Of a stretch of DNA of 64,000 nucleotides, positions 44,625 through 54,171 are shown piece after piece (within the stretch, counting starts at the first letter, position 1; every line of letters begins with the position of its first letter). The position numbers and the translations under genes were made by a program. Below the pieces are notes generated by a model. That model did not search any database, had not been told where the DNA came from, and worked only from the letters and a program-made list of their open reading frames with translations. This DNA comes from Bradyrhizobium sp. CCGUVB1N3 (GTDB lineage: Bacteria > Pseudomonadota > Alphaproteobacteria > Rhizobiales > Xanthobacteraceae): positions 4,278,001 to 4,342,000 of the forward strand of contig NZ_JANADR010000001.1 of NCBI RefSeq assembly GCF_024199925.1, read 5' to 3'.

Positions 44625-44987
44625 CGCGTGGTCCTCATCGCGGAGCGCCGCGCAGGCTGCTCCGGTCGCAATGACCGAGACAATATGAGGCGCGCCTGTG
44701 AAGGGCAACGGATTAGCGATGTCGGGAACCGAGAGCATAGCAACCTCGCGCAGATTGCACAGCCCACAGCCTTCATGCATCCGGCCTCAACGTCGTCGTT
44801 GCGAGCCACCGGGTCCGCGCGTCGCGCGGCCCGATGCCAGGCTCCGCGAAGCAATCCAGAAAAGCTCCGCCCGTTCGCCATTTCGCCGCAGGGTTTGCGG
44901 CCTTGTCGGCATTGCCGCCTTCGCCATGATGAAACATGATGGGCTTCAGCCGGTGAGAGCTTTTCTTCCAGAGGTGGGGATCTTCCG
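44625..44987. other. Divergent 363-base gap with REP-like repeat
   Basis: It separates the BisC-like gene (minus) from the peptide-binding protein gene (plus). It has no supportable gene. It holds the repeat at 44794-44860 and the GAGG ribosome sites for both flanking genes. Confidence 0.5.
44794..44860. repeat. Bradyrhizobium-type REP palindrome
   Basis: The sequence runs from CGTCGTTGCGAGCCACCGGG to GGCTCCGCGAAGCAATCCAG with an inner CCGCGC/GCGCGG hairpin. It matches, from memory, a short dispersed repeat of Bradyrhizobium and Rhodopseudomonas in which TTGCGAGC and GAAGCAATCC ends flank a variable hairpin. Confidence 0.6.
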
Positions 44988-46778
44988 ATGAACGAAAACG
45001 AAATCCGCAGGTTCATTGCGGAGGTTAAGGAAGGCACGCTATCGCGACGCTCGTTCATTCAGACGATGGCTGCGGTCGGGATCGCAGCGCCCCTCGCGAG
45101 CCAGATCCTGATCTGGAACGACGTGGCGATGGCGGACGCCACGCTGCAATACAAGCCGACCAAAGCCGGCGGCGGCGGCCCGCTCAAGATCCTGCTTTGG
45201 CAGGCCCCGACGCTGCTCAATCCACATTTCGCGCTCGGCACCAAGGACCAGATCGCCTCGCGCATCTTCTTCGAGCCGCTCGCCGGCTGGGACAAGGAGG
45301 GCAACCTCATCCCCTGCCTCGCCGCCGAGGTCCCGACCAAGGCGAACGGCGGCCTGGCGGCGGACGGCGCCAGCGTGATCTGGAAGCTGAAGCAGGGCGT
45401 GAGGTGGCATGACGGCAAGCCCTTCAGCGCGGACGACGTGGTCTTTACCTGGCAATACGCCGCAGATCTCGCGACCGCCGCATACACCACGGGATCCTAC
45501 AAGGACATCACCGTCGAGAAGATCGACGACCACACCGTCAAGGTGATCTTCAAGGCCCCGACCCCGTTCTGGGCCGATCCCTTCGTCGGCGCGACCGGTC
45601 AGATCCTGCCGAAGCATCATTTCGGCGACTATGCCGGCGCAAAGTCGCGCGAGGCGCCGGGCAATCTGAAGCCGGTCGGCACCGGCCCGTACAAATTCGT
45701 CGAGTTCAAGCCGGGCGACATGATCAGGGCCGAGCGCAATCCCGACTACCACGTCAGGAACCAGCCGCATTTCGACACGCTCGAGGTCAAGGGCGGCGGC
45801 GATGCGGTCTCCGCGGCGCGTGCTGTGCTCCAGACCGGCGAATACGACTATGCCTGGAACCTGCTGGTGGAGGACGAGGTCCTCAAGCGCATGGAGGCCA
45901 GCGGGAAAGGCAAGGTGGAGTTCACGCCCTCCGGCAACGTCGAGTTCATCATCCTCAACACGACGGACCCGTGGACCGAGGTCGACGGCGAGCGCTCCAG
46001 CGTCAAGACGAAGCACCCGACGCTGTCCGATCCGGCCGTGCGCCGGGCGATCAACCTGCTGATCGACCGCGAGGCGATCCAGAAATTCATCTACGGCCGC
46101 GGCGGCATCGCGACGGCGAGCTTCGTCAACCAGCCTGCGCAGTTCAAGTCGGGCAAGCTCAAATACGCGTTCGACGTCGACAAGGCGAACAAGATCCTAG
46201 ACGATGCCGGATGGAAGATGGGCGCGGACGGCATCCGCGAAAAGGACGGCAAGAAGCTCAAATACGTCTTCCAGACCTCGATCAACGCCCCGCGCCAGAA
46301 GACGCAGGCCATCATCAAGCAGGCCTGCCAGCGCGCCGGGATCGAGATCGAGCTCAAATCGGTCACGGCGTCGGTGTTCTTCTCCTCAGACGTCGGCAAT
46401 CCCGACACCTACTCGAAATTCTATAGCGACATGGAGATGTACAACACGACGCAGCCACAGCCTGATCCGGAGCGGTTTTTGAACCAGTGCGTCTCCTGGG
46501 AGATCGCGACCAAGGACAACAAATGGCTCGGCCGCAACGTCTCGCGCTGGTCCGATCCCGAGGTCGACAGGGCCTACAAGGCCGCGCAGAACGAACTCGA
46601 TCCGGTCAAGCGCGCCGCACTCCTGATCAAGGTCGACGAGGCCTTCTGCGAGGCAAACGTGTTCCTGCCGCTCCTCTCGCGCAACATCGTCGGCGGCGCC
46701 GTCAATAACCTCATGGCCGACATCTCGGGATGGGACGTCACGACCTGGAATCTGGCGAGTTGGTATCGCAGCGAGTAA
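44988..46778 (+). CDS. Peptide/nickel-type ABC substrate-binding protein with Tat signal
   Basis: 596 residues. The N-terminus has a twin-arginine signal (LSRRSFIQTMAAVGIAAPLAS, RR at 20-21). The family 5 binding-protein fold shows WKLKQGVRWHDGKPFSADDVVFTWQ (split view), PVGTGPYKFVEFKPGD and VRRAINLLIDREAIQKF. No permease or ATPase gene is beside it, so it either serves a remote transporter or has a separate role. Tat export implies folding in the cytoplasm, perhaps with a bound ligand. Confidence 0.9.
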   Translation: MNENEIRRFIAEVKEGTLSRRSFIQTMAAVGIAAPLASQILIWNDVAMADATLQYKPTKAGGGGPLKILLWQAPTLLNPHFALGTKDQIASRIFFEPLAGWDKEGNLIPCLAAEVPTKANGGLAADGASVIWKLKQGVRWHDGKPFSADDVVFTWQYAADLATAAYTTGSYKDITVEKIDDHTVKVIFKAPTPFWADPFVGATGQILPKHHFGDYAGAKSREAPGNLKPVGTGPYKFVEFKPGDMIRAERNPDYHVRNQPHFDTLEVKGGGDAVSAARAVLQTGEYDYAWNLLVEDEVLKRMEASGKGKVEFTPSGNVEFIILNTTDPWTEVDGERSSVKTKHPTLSDPAVRRAINLLIDREAIQKFIYGRGGIATASFVNQPAQFKSGKLKYAFDVDKANKILDDAGWKMGADGIREKDGKKLKYVFQTSINAPRQKTQAIIKQACQRAGIEIELKSVTASVFFSSDVGNPDTYSKFYSDMEMYNTTQPQPDPERFLNQCVSWEIATKDNKWLGRNVSRWSDPEVDRAYKAAQNELDPVKRAALLIKVDEAFCEANVFLPLLSRNIVGGAVNNLMADISGWDVTTWNLASWYRSE

Positions 46779-46996
46779 CGCGAGCCAGCATCGCGATCAG
46801 TCCAGATCAAAGGAAGACGTGGCTGCCCTGACCGGTGCCCGCCGGCACGACCGCGCACATTCCCGCCGGTTATGATCTCCTGAAAACTTGCAATTGGACG
46901 CAGGTTTGGCCCGCGCGTTATTCCCACCGCGAAGCACGGCTCCAAATCCGTGATGGCACCGATCCATCGCCGAATGCTTCGACAGGGAGAAAACAC

Positions 46997-48454
46997 GTGT
47001 CATCTCACGCTCACGCGGCGGGCAGCGAGCACGCGCCCCGATCGCTGGAGGCCACGCTCAGGGCGATCGGCGTTCCCCTCGCCATCGTAATCGCGGCCGC
47101 CATCTGGTTCAGCCCCACGCCGGAAGCGCTGTCCCTCCAGGGGCACAAGGCGCTCGCGCTCTTTGGCGGCATTTTCGTTCTTTACCTGACCGAGGCGATG
47201 CCGTTGGCCATCGCCAGCCTGATGGTCGTACCGCTCGCGGTCCTGACCGGAACGGCCACGCTTCGGACCGCGCTTGACGGCTTCTCCGCCTCGCCCGTGT
47301 ATCTGATCGTCGGCGCCTTCATCCTGGCGACCGCCATGGTGAAGACCCGGCTTGCGGAGCGCATCACTTACGTCATTTTGGCGCGGTTCGGCAGCGAACC
47401 GACGCGGATCACGCTCGGCGTGACGCTCGTCAACATCGCGCTTGCGTTTCTCGTTCCATCATCGACGGCGCGCACGGCAATCCTCCTGCCGGAGTGCCTC
47501 AGCATCCTGACAATCTTCGGAGCCGGAGCGCGTTCGCCATTTGCGATCAATCTGCTCCTCACTCTGACGATGACGAACGCGACGATCGGCGCCGGCGTTT
47601 TGACGGCGACGGTGCCAAACCCCGTGACGGTCGAGTTCGTCGCGAAGACCAGCGGCCATACGATCACCTACGCCGAATGGCTGCTCTACGGATTCCCGCC
47701 GGCGCTGGTCATGACCATGTTCACCTGGTGGTTCATCCAGCGTGTCTTTCCGCCGGAATTCAAGGCCGGTCATGAGCAGGCCGACGCGCGGATTTCGCAG
47801 AATCTCGCCGCGATGGGGCGGATGTCTTCCGCCGAATGGCGCGCGCTGGCCGTGTTCGTCCTGGTGACCTGTCTGTGGGCGACGCAGGGCCTGACCGGGC
47901 TCGACACGACGGTCGTCTGCCTGATGGGGGCCTGCCTGCTGTTCCTGCCACGCTTCGGCGTGATCGACTGGAACGATGCCAATAAGGGCGTCTCCTGGCA
48001 GGTGCTGCTCATCGCGGGCGGCGGCGTCTCGCTCGGCGATATCCTTCTGAAGACGGGCGCCGCCAACTGGCTGGCCAATTCGATCTTCCACGCGCTCGGC
48101 CTGGCCGGTGCATCGGCGCTGATCGTCATCGTGGTCGTGATGTTCATCGTGCAATTCATGCACGTGATGTTCGTCGGCACGACCGCCATGGCGACGGCCC
48201 TGCTGCCGATCATCCTGGCGATGGCCGGAACCGCCAATGTCAATCCGGTCGCGCTGGCGCTGCCGGCCGGCATGATCATCGGCGGTTACCCGCTCCTCAT
48301 GTTCTACAACACGCTGCCAAGCATCCTTGTCTATGGAACGGGCCGATTGCGCGTCGAGGATTTCCCGAGAGTGGGTGTCGTCGTCTGCATCGTCGCCTGC
48401 CTTCTCTACGCCCTGTGCGCCGCGACCTGGTGGCGCTGGCTTGGACTCGTCTGA
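46997..48454 (+). CDS. DASS/SLC13-family di- or tricarboxylate transporter
   Basis: 485 residues from the GTG at 46997, with GGGAGA six bases upstream. About 12 membrane segments. Family features are ALFGGIFVLYLTEAMPLAIASL, the clamshell SNT-type region FLVPSSTARTAILLP and the second repeat FVGTTAMATALLPIILAMA. It should import an organic di- or tricarboxylate with sodium or protons. It opens an operon with a CoA-transferase, a citryl-CoA-lyase-like enzyme and an amidohydrolase, so its substrate is likely their starting compound. Confidence 0.88.
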   Translation: MSSHAHAAGSEHAPRSLEATLRAIGVPLAIVIAAAIWFSPTPEALSLQGHKALALFGGIFVLYLTEAMPLAIASLMVVPLAVLTGTATLRTALDGFSASPVYLIVGAFILATAMVKTRLAERITYVILARFGSEPTRITLGVTLVNIALAFLVPSSTARTAILLPECLSILTIFGAGARSPFAINLLLTLTMTNATIGAGVLTATVPNPVTVEFVAKTSGHTITYAEWLLYGFPPALVMTMFTWWFIQRVFPPEFKAGHEQADARISQNLAAMGRMSSAEWRALAVFVLVTCLWATQGLTGLDTTVVCLMGACLLFLPRFGVIDWNDANKGVSWQVLLIAGGGVSLGDILLKTGAANWLANSIFHALGLAGASALIVIVVVMFIVQFMHVMFVGTTAMATALLPIILAMAGTANVNPVALALPAGMIIGGYPLLMFYNTLPSILVYGTGRLRVEDFPRVGVVVCIVACLLYALCAATWWRWLGLV

Positions 48455-48492
48455 TCCCTCGCTCATCAACTCAATCATCCGGAGCACACCAT

Positions 48493-49770
48493 ATGACATT
48501 GCCACTCGCCGGTATCCGCGTTCTCGATCTCTCGAACGTGCTTGCCGGTCCCTTCTGCGGCTATCAGCTTGTGCGTCTCGGCGCCGAGGTCATCAAGATC
48601 GAGAATCCGAAGGGCGGCGATCTCGCGCGCCGGCTCGGCGCCGATCCGGCGATGGCGAAGAACCTCATGGGATTGTCGTTCGTCGCGGTCAACGCGGACA
48701 AGCAATCCGTCGCCATCGATTTCAAGGCCGATGAAGGCAAGGAGATCTTCCTGCGTCTCGCCGAAACGGCCGACGTCGTGCTGGAAAATTTTCGCCCGAA
48801 GGTCATGGAACGGCTGGGGCTCGGCTATGAGGTGCTCGCAAAGCGCAATCCGCGCATCATTTATTGCGCGATCTCCGGCTTCGGACAGGACGGCCCCTGG
48901 GCGGCCCGGCCCGCTTACGATCAGATCGTTCAAGGACTTTCGGGCGTTATGAGCGTCACGGGCGATGCCAACACCGCCCCCTTGCGCACCGGCTTTCCGA
49001 TTGCCGACACGATTGCCGGTCTCACCGCATCCTTTGCGATCACGGCCGCTCTGGTGGAACAACGGCAGACCGGACGCGGGCGGCACATCGATGTCTCGCT
49101 GCTTGAATCAACCCTGGCTGCAATGGGCTGGGTGGTTTCCAACCACCTCAACGGCAATGTCGATCCGCAACCGATCGGCAACGAGAACTTCACGGCAGCT
49201 CCGTCCGGCACTTTCACGACGGGCTCCGGGCCGCTGAACATCGCGGCAAACGAGCAGAAGCAGTATGAGGCGCTGTGCGACCTCGTCGGCAAGCCGGAGC
49301 TGAAGTCCGATCTGCGGTTTCACGAGCGGCAGGCGAGAAAGGACCATCGCGCGGCCCTGAAGCAGGAGCTTGAAGCCGCGCTCGCCGGCAAATCCGCCGC
49401 CGAGTGGGAGACGCTCTTCAACGCGAAGGGCGTCCCTGCGGGATGCGTTCTGAGCGTGCCGCAGGTGCTCAAGGAGGAGCAGATCGTCGGTCGCAAGTTC
49501 GTCGAGAGCCTGAAGGCGTCTGTTTCAGGCGGCCAGACGATGCGTGTTACCCGCCCGGGCTTCCGGCTCGGGACGGACTATCCGGAACCGTTGCCGCCAC
49601 CCCGCCTCGGCCAGGACACCGAGAAGTGGCTCAGGCGGCTCGGCTTCGAGAACGGCGACATCGAGGCATTCGGCCAGCGTGGCGTTGTCGCCTTCGACAA
49701 CCGGCCGACGGTCAAGGAGACGGTCAAGATGCCGGATCTGAAGGCACGCGCCGAGACCTCAAGCACCTGA
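48493..49770 (+). CDS. CaiB/BaiF family (class III) CoA-transferase
   Basis: 425 residues from the ATG at 48493 (GGAG upstream). Class III features are LDLSNVLAGPFCGYQLVRLGAEVIKIE at the start, RPAYDQIVQGLSGVM, and the segment RTGFPIADTIAGL with the conserved Asp (D172) that forms the acyl-enzyme. It moves CoA to a carboxylic acid in the cytoplasm. The operon suggests the acceptor is an imported hydroxy-polycarboxylate, which the next enzyme would cleave. Confidence 0.9.
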   Translation: MTLPLAGIRVLDLSNVLAGPFCGYQLVRLGAEVIKIENPKGGDLARRLGADPAMAKNLMGLSFVAVNADKQSVAIDFKADEGKEIFLRLAETADVVLENFRPKVMERLGLGYEVLAKRNPRIIYCAISGFGQDGPWAARPAYDQIVQGLSGVMSVTGDANTAPLRTGFPIADTIAGLTASFAITAALVEQRQTGRGRHIDVSLLESTLAAMGWVVSNHLNGNVDPQPIGNENFTAAPSGTFTTGSGPLNIAANEQKQYEALCDLVGKPELKSDLRFHERQARKDHRAALKQELEAALAGKSAAEWETLFNAKGVPAGCVLSVPQVLKEEQIVGRKFVESLKASVSGGQTMRVTRPGFRLGTDYPEPLPPPRLGQDTEKWLRRLGFENGDIEAFGQRGVVAFDNRPTVKETVKMPDLKARAETSST

Positions 49771-49791
49771 CAGGCGATCGAGGAGAGACTC

Positions 49792-50625
49792 ATGACCGAT
49801 CAAGGCTCCGCAGACCTGCTGCAAACCGCGACCCAATGGTGGTCGACCGACATTATCGACATGAAGCCGGGCGTGATCCGGTTCCGCGGTTTTCCGATCG
49901 AGCAACTGATCGGCCGGGTGTCGTTCCCGCAAATGATATGGCTGATGCTGAAGGGCGAGCTCCCGTCCCCTGAGCAAGGAGCACTCCTGGAAGCTGCGCT
50001 TGTCTCTGCCGTGGACCACGGTCCCCAGGCGCCGTCGATCGCGATCGGACGGATGGCCGTGACATGTGGCCTTCCTCTGAATGGCGCGATGGCCTCGGCC
50101 ATCAACGTGCTCGACGACGTGCACGGCGGCGCCGGCGAACAATGCATGGAGCTATACGGCGACATCGAGCGGCGTCGGGACGCCGGCGTCGAGCTGAAAA
50201 CGGCCATCGAACAGGGCCTCGACGCCTTCATCGCCGCGAACGGAAAGATCGTGCCCGGGTTCGGACACCGCTTTCATCCGATCGATCCCCGGTCACCCCG
50301 ACTTCTCGAGCTCGTCGATGCAGCGCGAGGGAACAAGGTGGTCTCCGGGCGCTTTGCAGAGATCGGCCGCGGGGTCGAGGACTTGATGCAACGGCGCAAG
50401 GGTCGAAAGATCCCCATGAACATCGACGGCGCCACCGCCGTCATCTATTCGGAACTGGGCTTTTCGCCCGCGCTGGGTCGCGGCCTGTTCATTCTCTCGC
50501 GTTCGGTCGGCATCCTCGCGCATGCATGGGAGCAATCGCAGCAAGGCGGACGGATCAAGGGACCCATGCCGCCCGGCATCCCCTATCGCTACACCGGGCC
50601 CGCTCCTCGGGATTTCGTAAAATGA
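49792..50625 (+). CDS. Citryl-CoA-lyase-like enzyme (short citrate-synthase fold)
   Basis: 277 residues, far shorter than citrate synthase (about 430), yet it keeps the catalytic triad pattern: HGGAGE (H111), GFGHRFHP (H159) and MNIDGATA (D212). It lacks the large N-terminal region of true citrate synthase. Such stand-alone domains cleave hydroxyacyl-CoA esters such as citryl-CoA to acetyl-CoA and a keto-acid. Adjacent to a class III CoA-transferase it forms an activation-then-cleavage pair. Exact substrate unknown. Confidence 0.82.
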   Translation: MTDQGSADLLQTATQWWSTDIIDMKPGVIRFRGFPIEQLIGRVSFPQMIWLMLKGELPSPEQGALLEAALVSAVDHGPQAPSIAIGRMAVTCGLPLNGAMASAINVLDDVHGGAGEQCMELYGDIERRRDAGVELKTAIEQGLDAFIAANGKIVPGFGHRFHPIDPRSPRLLELVDAARGNKVVSGRFAEIGRGVEDLMQRRKGRKIPMNIDGATAVIYSELGFSPALGRGLFILSRSVGILAHAWEQSQQGGRIKGPMPPGIPYRYTGPAPRDFVK

Positions 50626-51698
50626 CTCAATCCCAAACCGAAGGCAGCGGCTCCGCCTCTCGGTCGGGAGGCGGTAACTATCTCGCCGTGCGGCCGGACT
50701 GGCTGGCGCGCGGCTTCGAGGAGGCGCTCGAACCTGGGCTGCCGATCATCGACGCCCACCATCATCTCTGGGACAGGCAGAACTGGAGATACCTGTTCGA
50801 CGAATATCTCGCCGACATCGCCGGAAGCGGCCATAACGTCACGGCGAGCGTCTTCATGCAGTGCCAGGCGATGTACAGGTCCGACGGACCAACTGCGATG
50901 CGGGTCGTCGGCGAAACCGAGTTCATCAACGGTGTCGCAGCCATGATCGCGAGCGGCAACTACGGTCCGCGGCGCCTTTGTGCCGGAATTGTCGGTCATG
51001 CGGATTTGCGTCTCGGAGACAAAGTGACGCCCGTGCTCGAAGCCCACGTCGCCGCCGCGCCCCGCCGATTTCGCGGCATTCGACACATCACGGTGTGGGA
51101 TGCGGATCGAGGCCTGATGAATCCGCTGAGTGCCGGTCCACCCGGACTCCTCGGCGACAGCGCGTTTCGAGTGGGGTTTGCGCGGCTGGCGCCATTGGGT
51201 CTCGTGTTCGACGCCTGGCTATTCCATCCGCAAATCGGCGAGCTGACCGACCTCGCACGCGCATTTCCGCAAACGACGATCGTGCTCGATCATCTCGGCG
51301 GGATCGTGGGGATCGGCGCCTACAAGGATCGACGCGACGAGGTCTTCGCCGAATGGTCGCGCGCGATCCGCGATCTCGCACGGTGCGAGAATGTCTGTGT
51401 CAAGCTTGGTGGCCTCGGCATGCGCATCAACGGTTTCGGATTCGAGATGCGCGACGACCCGCCGACGTCGGAAGTCCTCGCTTCGGCCTGGCGGCCCTAC
51501 GTCGAGATTTGCATCGAGGCGTTTGGCGCGCAACGATGCATGTTCGAGAGCAATTTTCCGGTCGACAAGGGCTCCTATGGATATGGATCGGCGTGGAACG
51601 CATTCAAACGCCTGACACGTCACGCAAGCGAGAGCGATCGCCAGAGCCTGTTCAGTGGGACGGTCGCACGCGTTTATGGACTCGCTCCGCCCGACTGA
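50622..51698 (+). CDS. Amidohydrolase-2 family protein (lactonase-like)
   Basis: 358 residues from the ATG at 50622, overlapping the previous stop (ATGA). The metal-binding HxH motif is in IIDAHHHLWD near residue 46-48. TTIVLDHLGGI and CMFESNFPVDKGSYGYG carry the later His and Asp of the family, as in 2-pyrone-4,6-dicarboxylate and other lactone hydrolases. It could open a lactone or cyclic ester to the acid that the CoA-transferase activates. Its last 47 bases overlap the convergent LysR gene. Confidence 0.87.
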   Translation: MTQSQTEGSGSASRSGGGNYLAVRPDWLARGFEEALEPGLPIIDAHHHLWDRQNWRYLFDEYLADIAGSGHNVTASVFMQCQAMYRSDGPTAMRVVGETEFINGVAAMIASGNYGPRRLCAGIVGHADLRLGDKVTPVLEAHVAAAPRRFRGIRHITVWDADRGLMNPLSAGPPGLLGDSAFRVGFARLAPLGLVFDAWLFHPQIGELTDLARAFPQTTIVLDHLGGIVGIGAYKDRRDEVFAEWSRAIRDLARCENVCVKLGGLGMRINGFGFEMRDDPPTSEVLASAWRPYVEICIEAFGAQRCMFESNFPVDKGSYGYGSAWNAFKRLTRHASESDRQSLFSGTVARVYGLAPPD

Positions 51699-52650
51699 CC
51701 ACGATCGCAGGCATGGCGGCGGAGGCATCCGTCATGCCCGGCAACGTGACCTGCTCGAGGAAATCGCGCCCTTTGGATTTGAGCAGGCCGACGACCCGCT
51801 GCGCAGCCGGAGAGAGATAGCCGTCCCGGCGGGTTACGAAGCCGAGCGGCCTTCGCATCGTCGTGGTGTCGATCATCAACCGGTCGAGCTGGCTGCCCAG
51901 TCGAAGAGGATGAAGGTTTCGCGTGGACGTAAAGCTGAGCAGCGCCGTGTCGGCGATCAGCTTGGGCAACGTCGTGATCGAGTTGGTCTCGATCTGGACG
52001 ACCGGCGGCGGCAGACCATGCGCTTCGAATACGTTGTCGAGCCACTGACGCATCGCGACGGTGCGGGCCGGCAGCACCCATTTCGACGCGACCAGATCCT
52101 CGATAGCGAGCCGCTTGCCGCAAAGTGGATGATCCTTTGCGGCGACGACGACCACTTCGTCCATGCCAAACGCTTCGTGCCTGAACTCCTGCTCGTCCGA
52201 GGCAAGTATCGGTCCAATCGCGAGATCGAGGGTCCGCTCGCGAAGCGCTGCCCTGACGACGCCACTCATTCCAATCTGCACTTCGATCGCCAGTCCGGGC
52301 GCATCGGCGATGATGGCCCGGCATATCTGCGGCAGCAGGTATTCCCCCATCGTGGCGCCACAGCCGATACTGACGCGCCCCGCTGCACCAGCAGCGAAAT
52401 CGGTGACCTCGCGCAGCGACTCCTCCATCGCCTCGCGCATTCGTCGCGCGCGTGCCAGGAGGACCTCGCCGACGCGCGTGAGGGTGATCCCACGCCCTGT
52501 TCGCTCGAAGAGATCGGCGCCCACGGCTTCTTCGAGACGCTGGATGCATTTTGTCAGAGCTGGTTGAGTGCGACCGAGCTTGTCGGCGGCTCGGCCCATA
52601 TGGCCCAAATCGGCAATCACCTCAAAATAGGTGAGGTCGCGAAGGTCCAC
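51652..52650 (-). CDS. LysR-family regulator
   Basis: 332 residues. The N-terminal helix-turn-helix (about 18-60) reads HMGRAADKLGRTQPALTKCIQRLEEAVGADLFERTGRG in pattern; the C-terminal ligand domain (about 92-300) starts RVSIGCGATMGEYLLPQI. It is divergent from the MFS gene, with 128 bases between, and convergent with the amidohydrolase. It probably controls the MFS gene and perhaps the organic-acid operon. Confidence 0.93.
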   Translation of the reverse strand: MDLRDLTYFEVIADLGHMGRAADKLGRTQPALTKCIQRLEEAVGADLFERTGRGITLTRVGEVLLARARRMREAMEESLREVTDFAAGAAGRVSIGCGATMGEYLLPQICRAIIADAPGLAIEVQIGMSGVVRAALRERTLDLAIGPILASDEQEFRHEAFGMDEVVVVAAKDHPLCGKRLAIEDLVASKWVLPARTVAMRQWLDNVFEAHGLPPPVVQIETNSITTLPKLIADTALLSFTSTRNLHPLRLGSQLDRLMIDTTTMRRPLGFVTRRDGYLSPAAQRVVGLLKSKGRDFLEQVTLPGMTDASAAMPAIVVSRAERVHKRVRPSH

Positions 52651-52778
52651 TTCTTCCTCCCGGTTATCGATTCTTGAACATTAGCGATTGGACCCTTGTC
52701 CGCTCGATCTGGCATGTCGAGCCTAACACGGCTGGGCCCCATCGGGGTAACCGGCCCGGATAGCGGGAGGACCGGCGG
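52651..52778. promoter_or_regulatory. Divergent LysR/MFS control region
   Basis: This gap would hold LysR binding sites (T-N11-A type) and both promoters. A candidate is the ATTAGCGATTGGACC area near 52680, but I cannot single out one clear site. It also contains inverted GGCCC/CCGGC blocks near the MFS start. Confidence 0.4.
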
Positions 52779-54086
52779 ATGACCGAAATCACGGCCAACA
52801 GATCATTCACGGAAGGAAGTCCCGATGCGGGACTGCTAGCAAGTGCCATTTCCAAGAACACCTGGCGTTTGGTCCCGCTTCTGGGTCTCGCCTATCTCTT
52901 CAACTACCTCGATCGCACCAGCGTCGGCTTTGCTGCACTGCAAATGAACAAGGATATCGGTCTGAGCGCCACTCAATTCGGCTGGGGCGCCGGAATCCTG
53001 TTCTTCAGCTACTGCCTTCTGGAAGTTCCGAGCAACATGATGATGTACCGGTTCGGTGCGCGGCGCTGGCTGGCCCGCATCATGATCACGTGGGGCCTTG
53101 CTGCGGCGGCGACTGCGTTTGCGACGGGACCGTACAGCTTCTACCTGATCCGCTTTCTCCTCGGTGTATTCGAGGCCGGCTTCTTTCCGGGCGTGATCTG
53201 GTACATCTCGATCTGGTTTCCCGAGAAGCACCGGACGAGCGTGCTCGCCCTGTTCATGGCTGCGACGCCGCTCTCCTCGCTGCTGGGAAGTCCGATCTCG
53301 GCAGCCCTCCTCGGGATGGATGGATTCTGGGGGCTTGCAGGCTGGCAGTGGATGTTTCTGATCGAAGGCCTTCCGGCATGCGTGCTCGGAATTCTGTGTC
53401 TCGTTCTGCTCGCCGACAGGCCCGAGCAGGCTCGATGGCTCACGCCTCAGGAGCGACAAGCGCTTCTGTCCGCTCTTGCCGGCGACAAGCACGACAAGCC
53501 CAAAAAGAACCTGTGGGCCGCAATGAAAGATTCGCGGGTGCTGATGCTCACGGCGATCACCTTCGCCTTCACGATCGGCTCCTACGGCATAGGCATCTGG
53601 TTGCCATTGATCCTGAAGGGGCACGGTCTGAGCAACATGGAAGTCGGGTGGCTCTCGGCCGTTCCCTACCTCTTCGCAACGATAGGCATGCTGTTTTGGG
53701 CCAGTCTCGTGGATCGGAAAGGTCAGAAGATCTACAATCTCATGGCCGCTCTGATCCTTGGCGCCCTGGGCCTTGCCCTCTCGGTCGTCTTCACCTCGCT
53801 CGCTCCGGCCCTTGCCTGCCTGACACTGGCGTTGGTCGGCACGATCTCCGCGCGGACGGTCTTCTACACGATCCCGCAGAGCTTCCTGACGGGCGCCGCG
53901 GCGGCCGGGGGAATAGCGTTCATCAACTCTGTCGGTGCGTTCGGCGGTTTCGTGGGTCCCTATATGGTCGGCCTTCTGAAGGACGCGACCGGCTCCTTCA
54001 ACGCCGGCATGATCGGGATGGCCGTGATCCTCGTCGTGGCGACAGGAATTTCCGGCGCACTCAAACTGGTCGCCGAGAAGATGTGA
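52779..54086 (+). CDS. MFS transporter, ACS (phthalate/tartrate-type) family
   Basis: 435 residues, 12 membrane helices. ACS features are LAYLFNYLDRTSVGFAALQMNKDIGLS (split, about 36-62), VPSNMMMYRFGARRWLARIMITWG and GVFEAGFFPGVIWYISIWFPEKHR. It imports organic anions. Its position divergent from the LysR gene suggests that it brings in the inducer, possibly a precursor of the neighbouring organic-acid operon. Confidence 0.9.
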   Translation: MTEITANRSFTEGSPDAGLLASAISKNTWRLVPLLGLAYLFNYLDRTSVGFAALQMNKDIGLSATQFGWGAGILFFSYCLLEVPSNMMMYRFGARRWLARIMITWGLAAAATAFATGPYSFYLIRFLLGVFEAGFFPGVIWYISIWFPEKHRTSVLALFMAATPLSSLLGSPISAALLGMDGFWGLAGWQWMFLIEGLPACVLGILCLVLLADRPEQARWLTPQERQALLSALAGDKHDKPKKNLWAAMKDSRVLMLTAITFAFTIGSYGIGIWLPLILKGHGLSNMEVGWLSAVPYLFATIGMLFWASLVDRKGQKIYNLMAALILGALGLALSVVFTSLAPALACLTLALVGTISARTVFYTIPQSFLTGAAAAGGIAFINSVGAFGGFVGPYMVGLLKDATGSFNAGMIGMAVILVVATGISGALKLVAEKM

Positions 54087-54171
54087 TCATTCGGAGGAAG
54101 CTCCTGCGGCTCGGCCGGCCTGTCCTGTCGCTAACGGACGTCGCACCTCGGGAGCAGCGGTAGCGAAAGCA

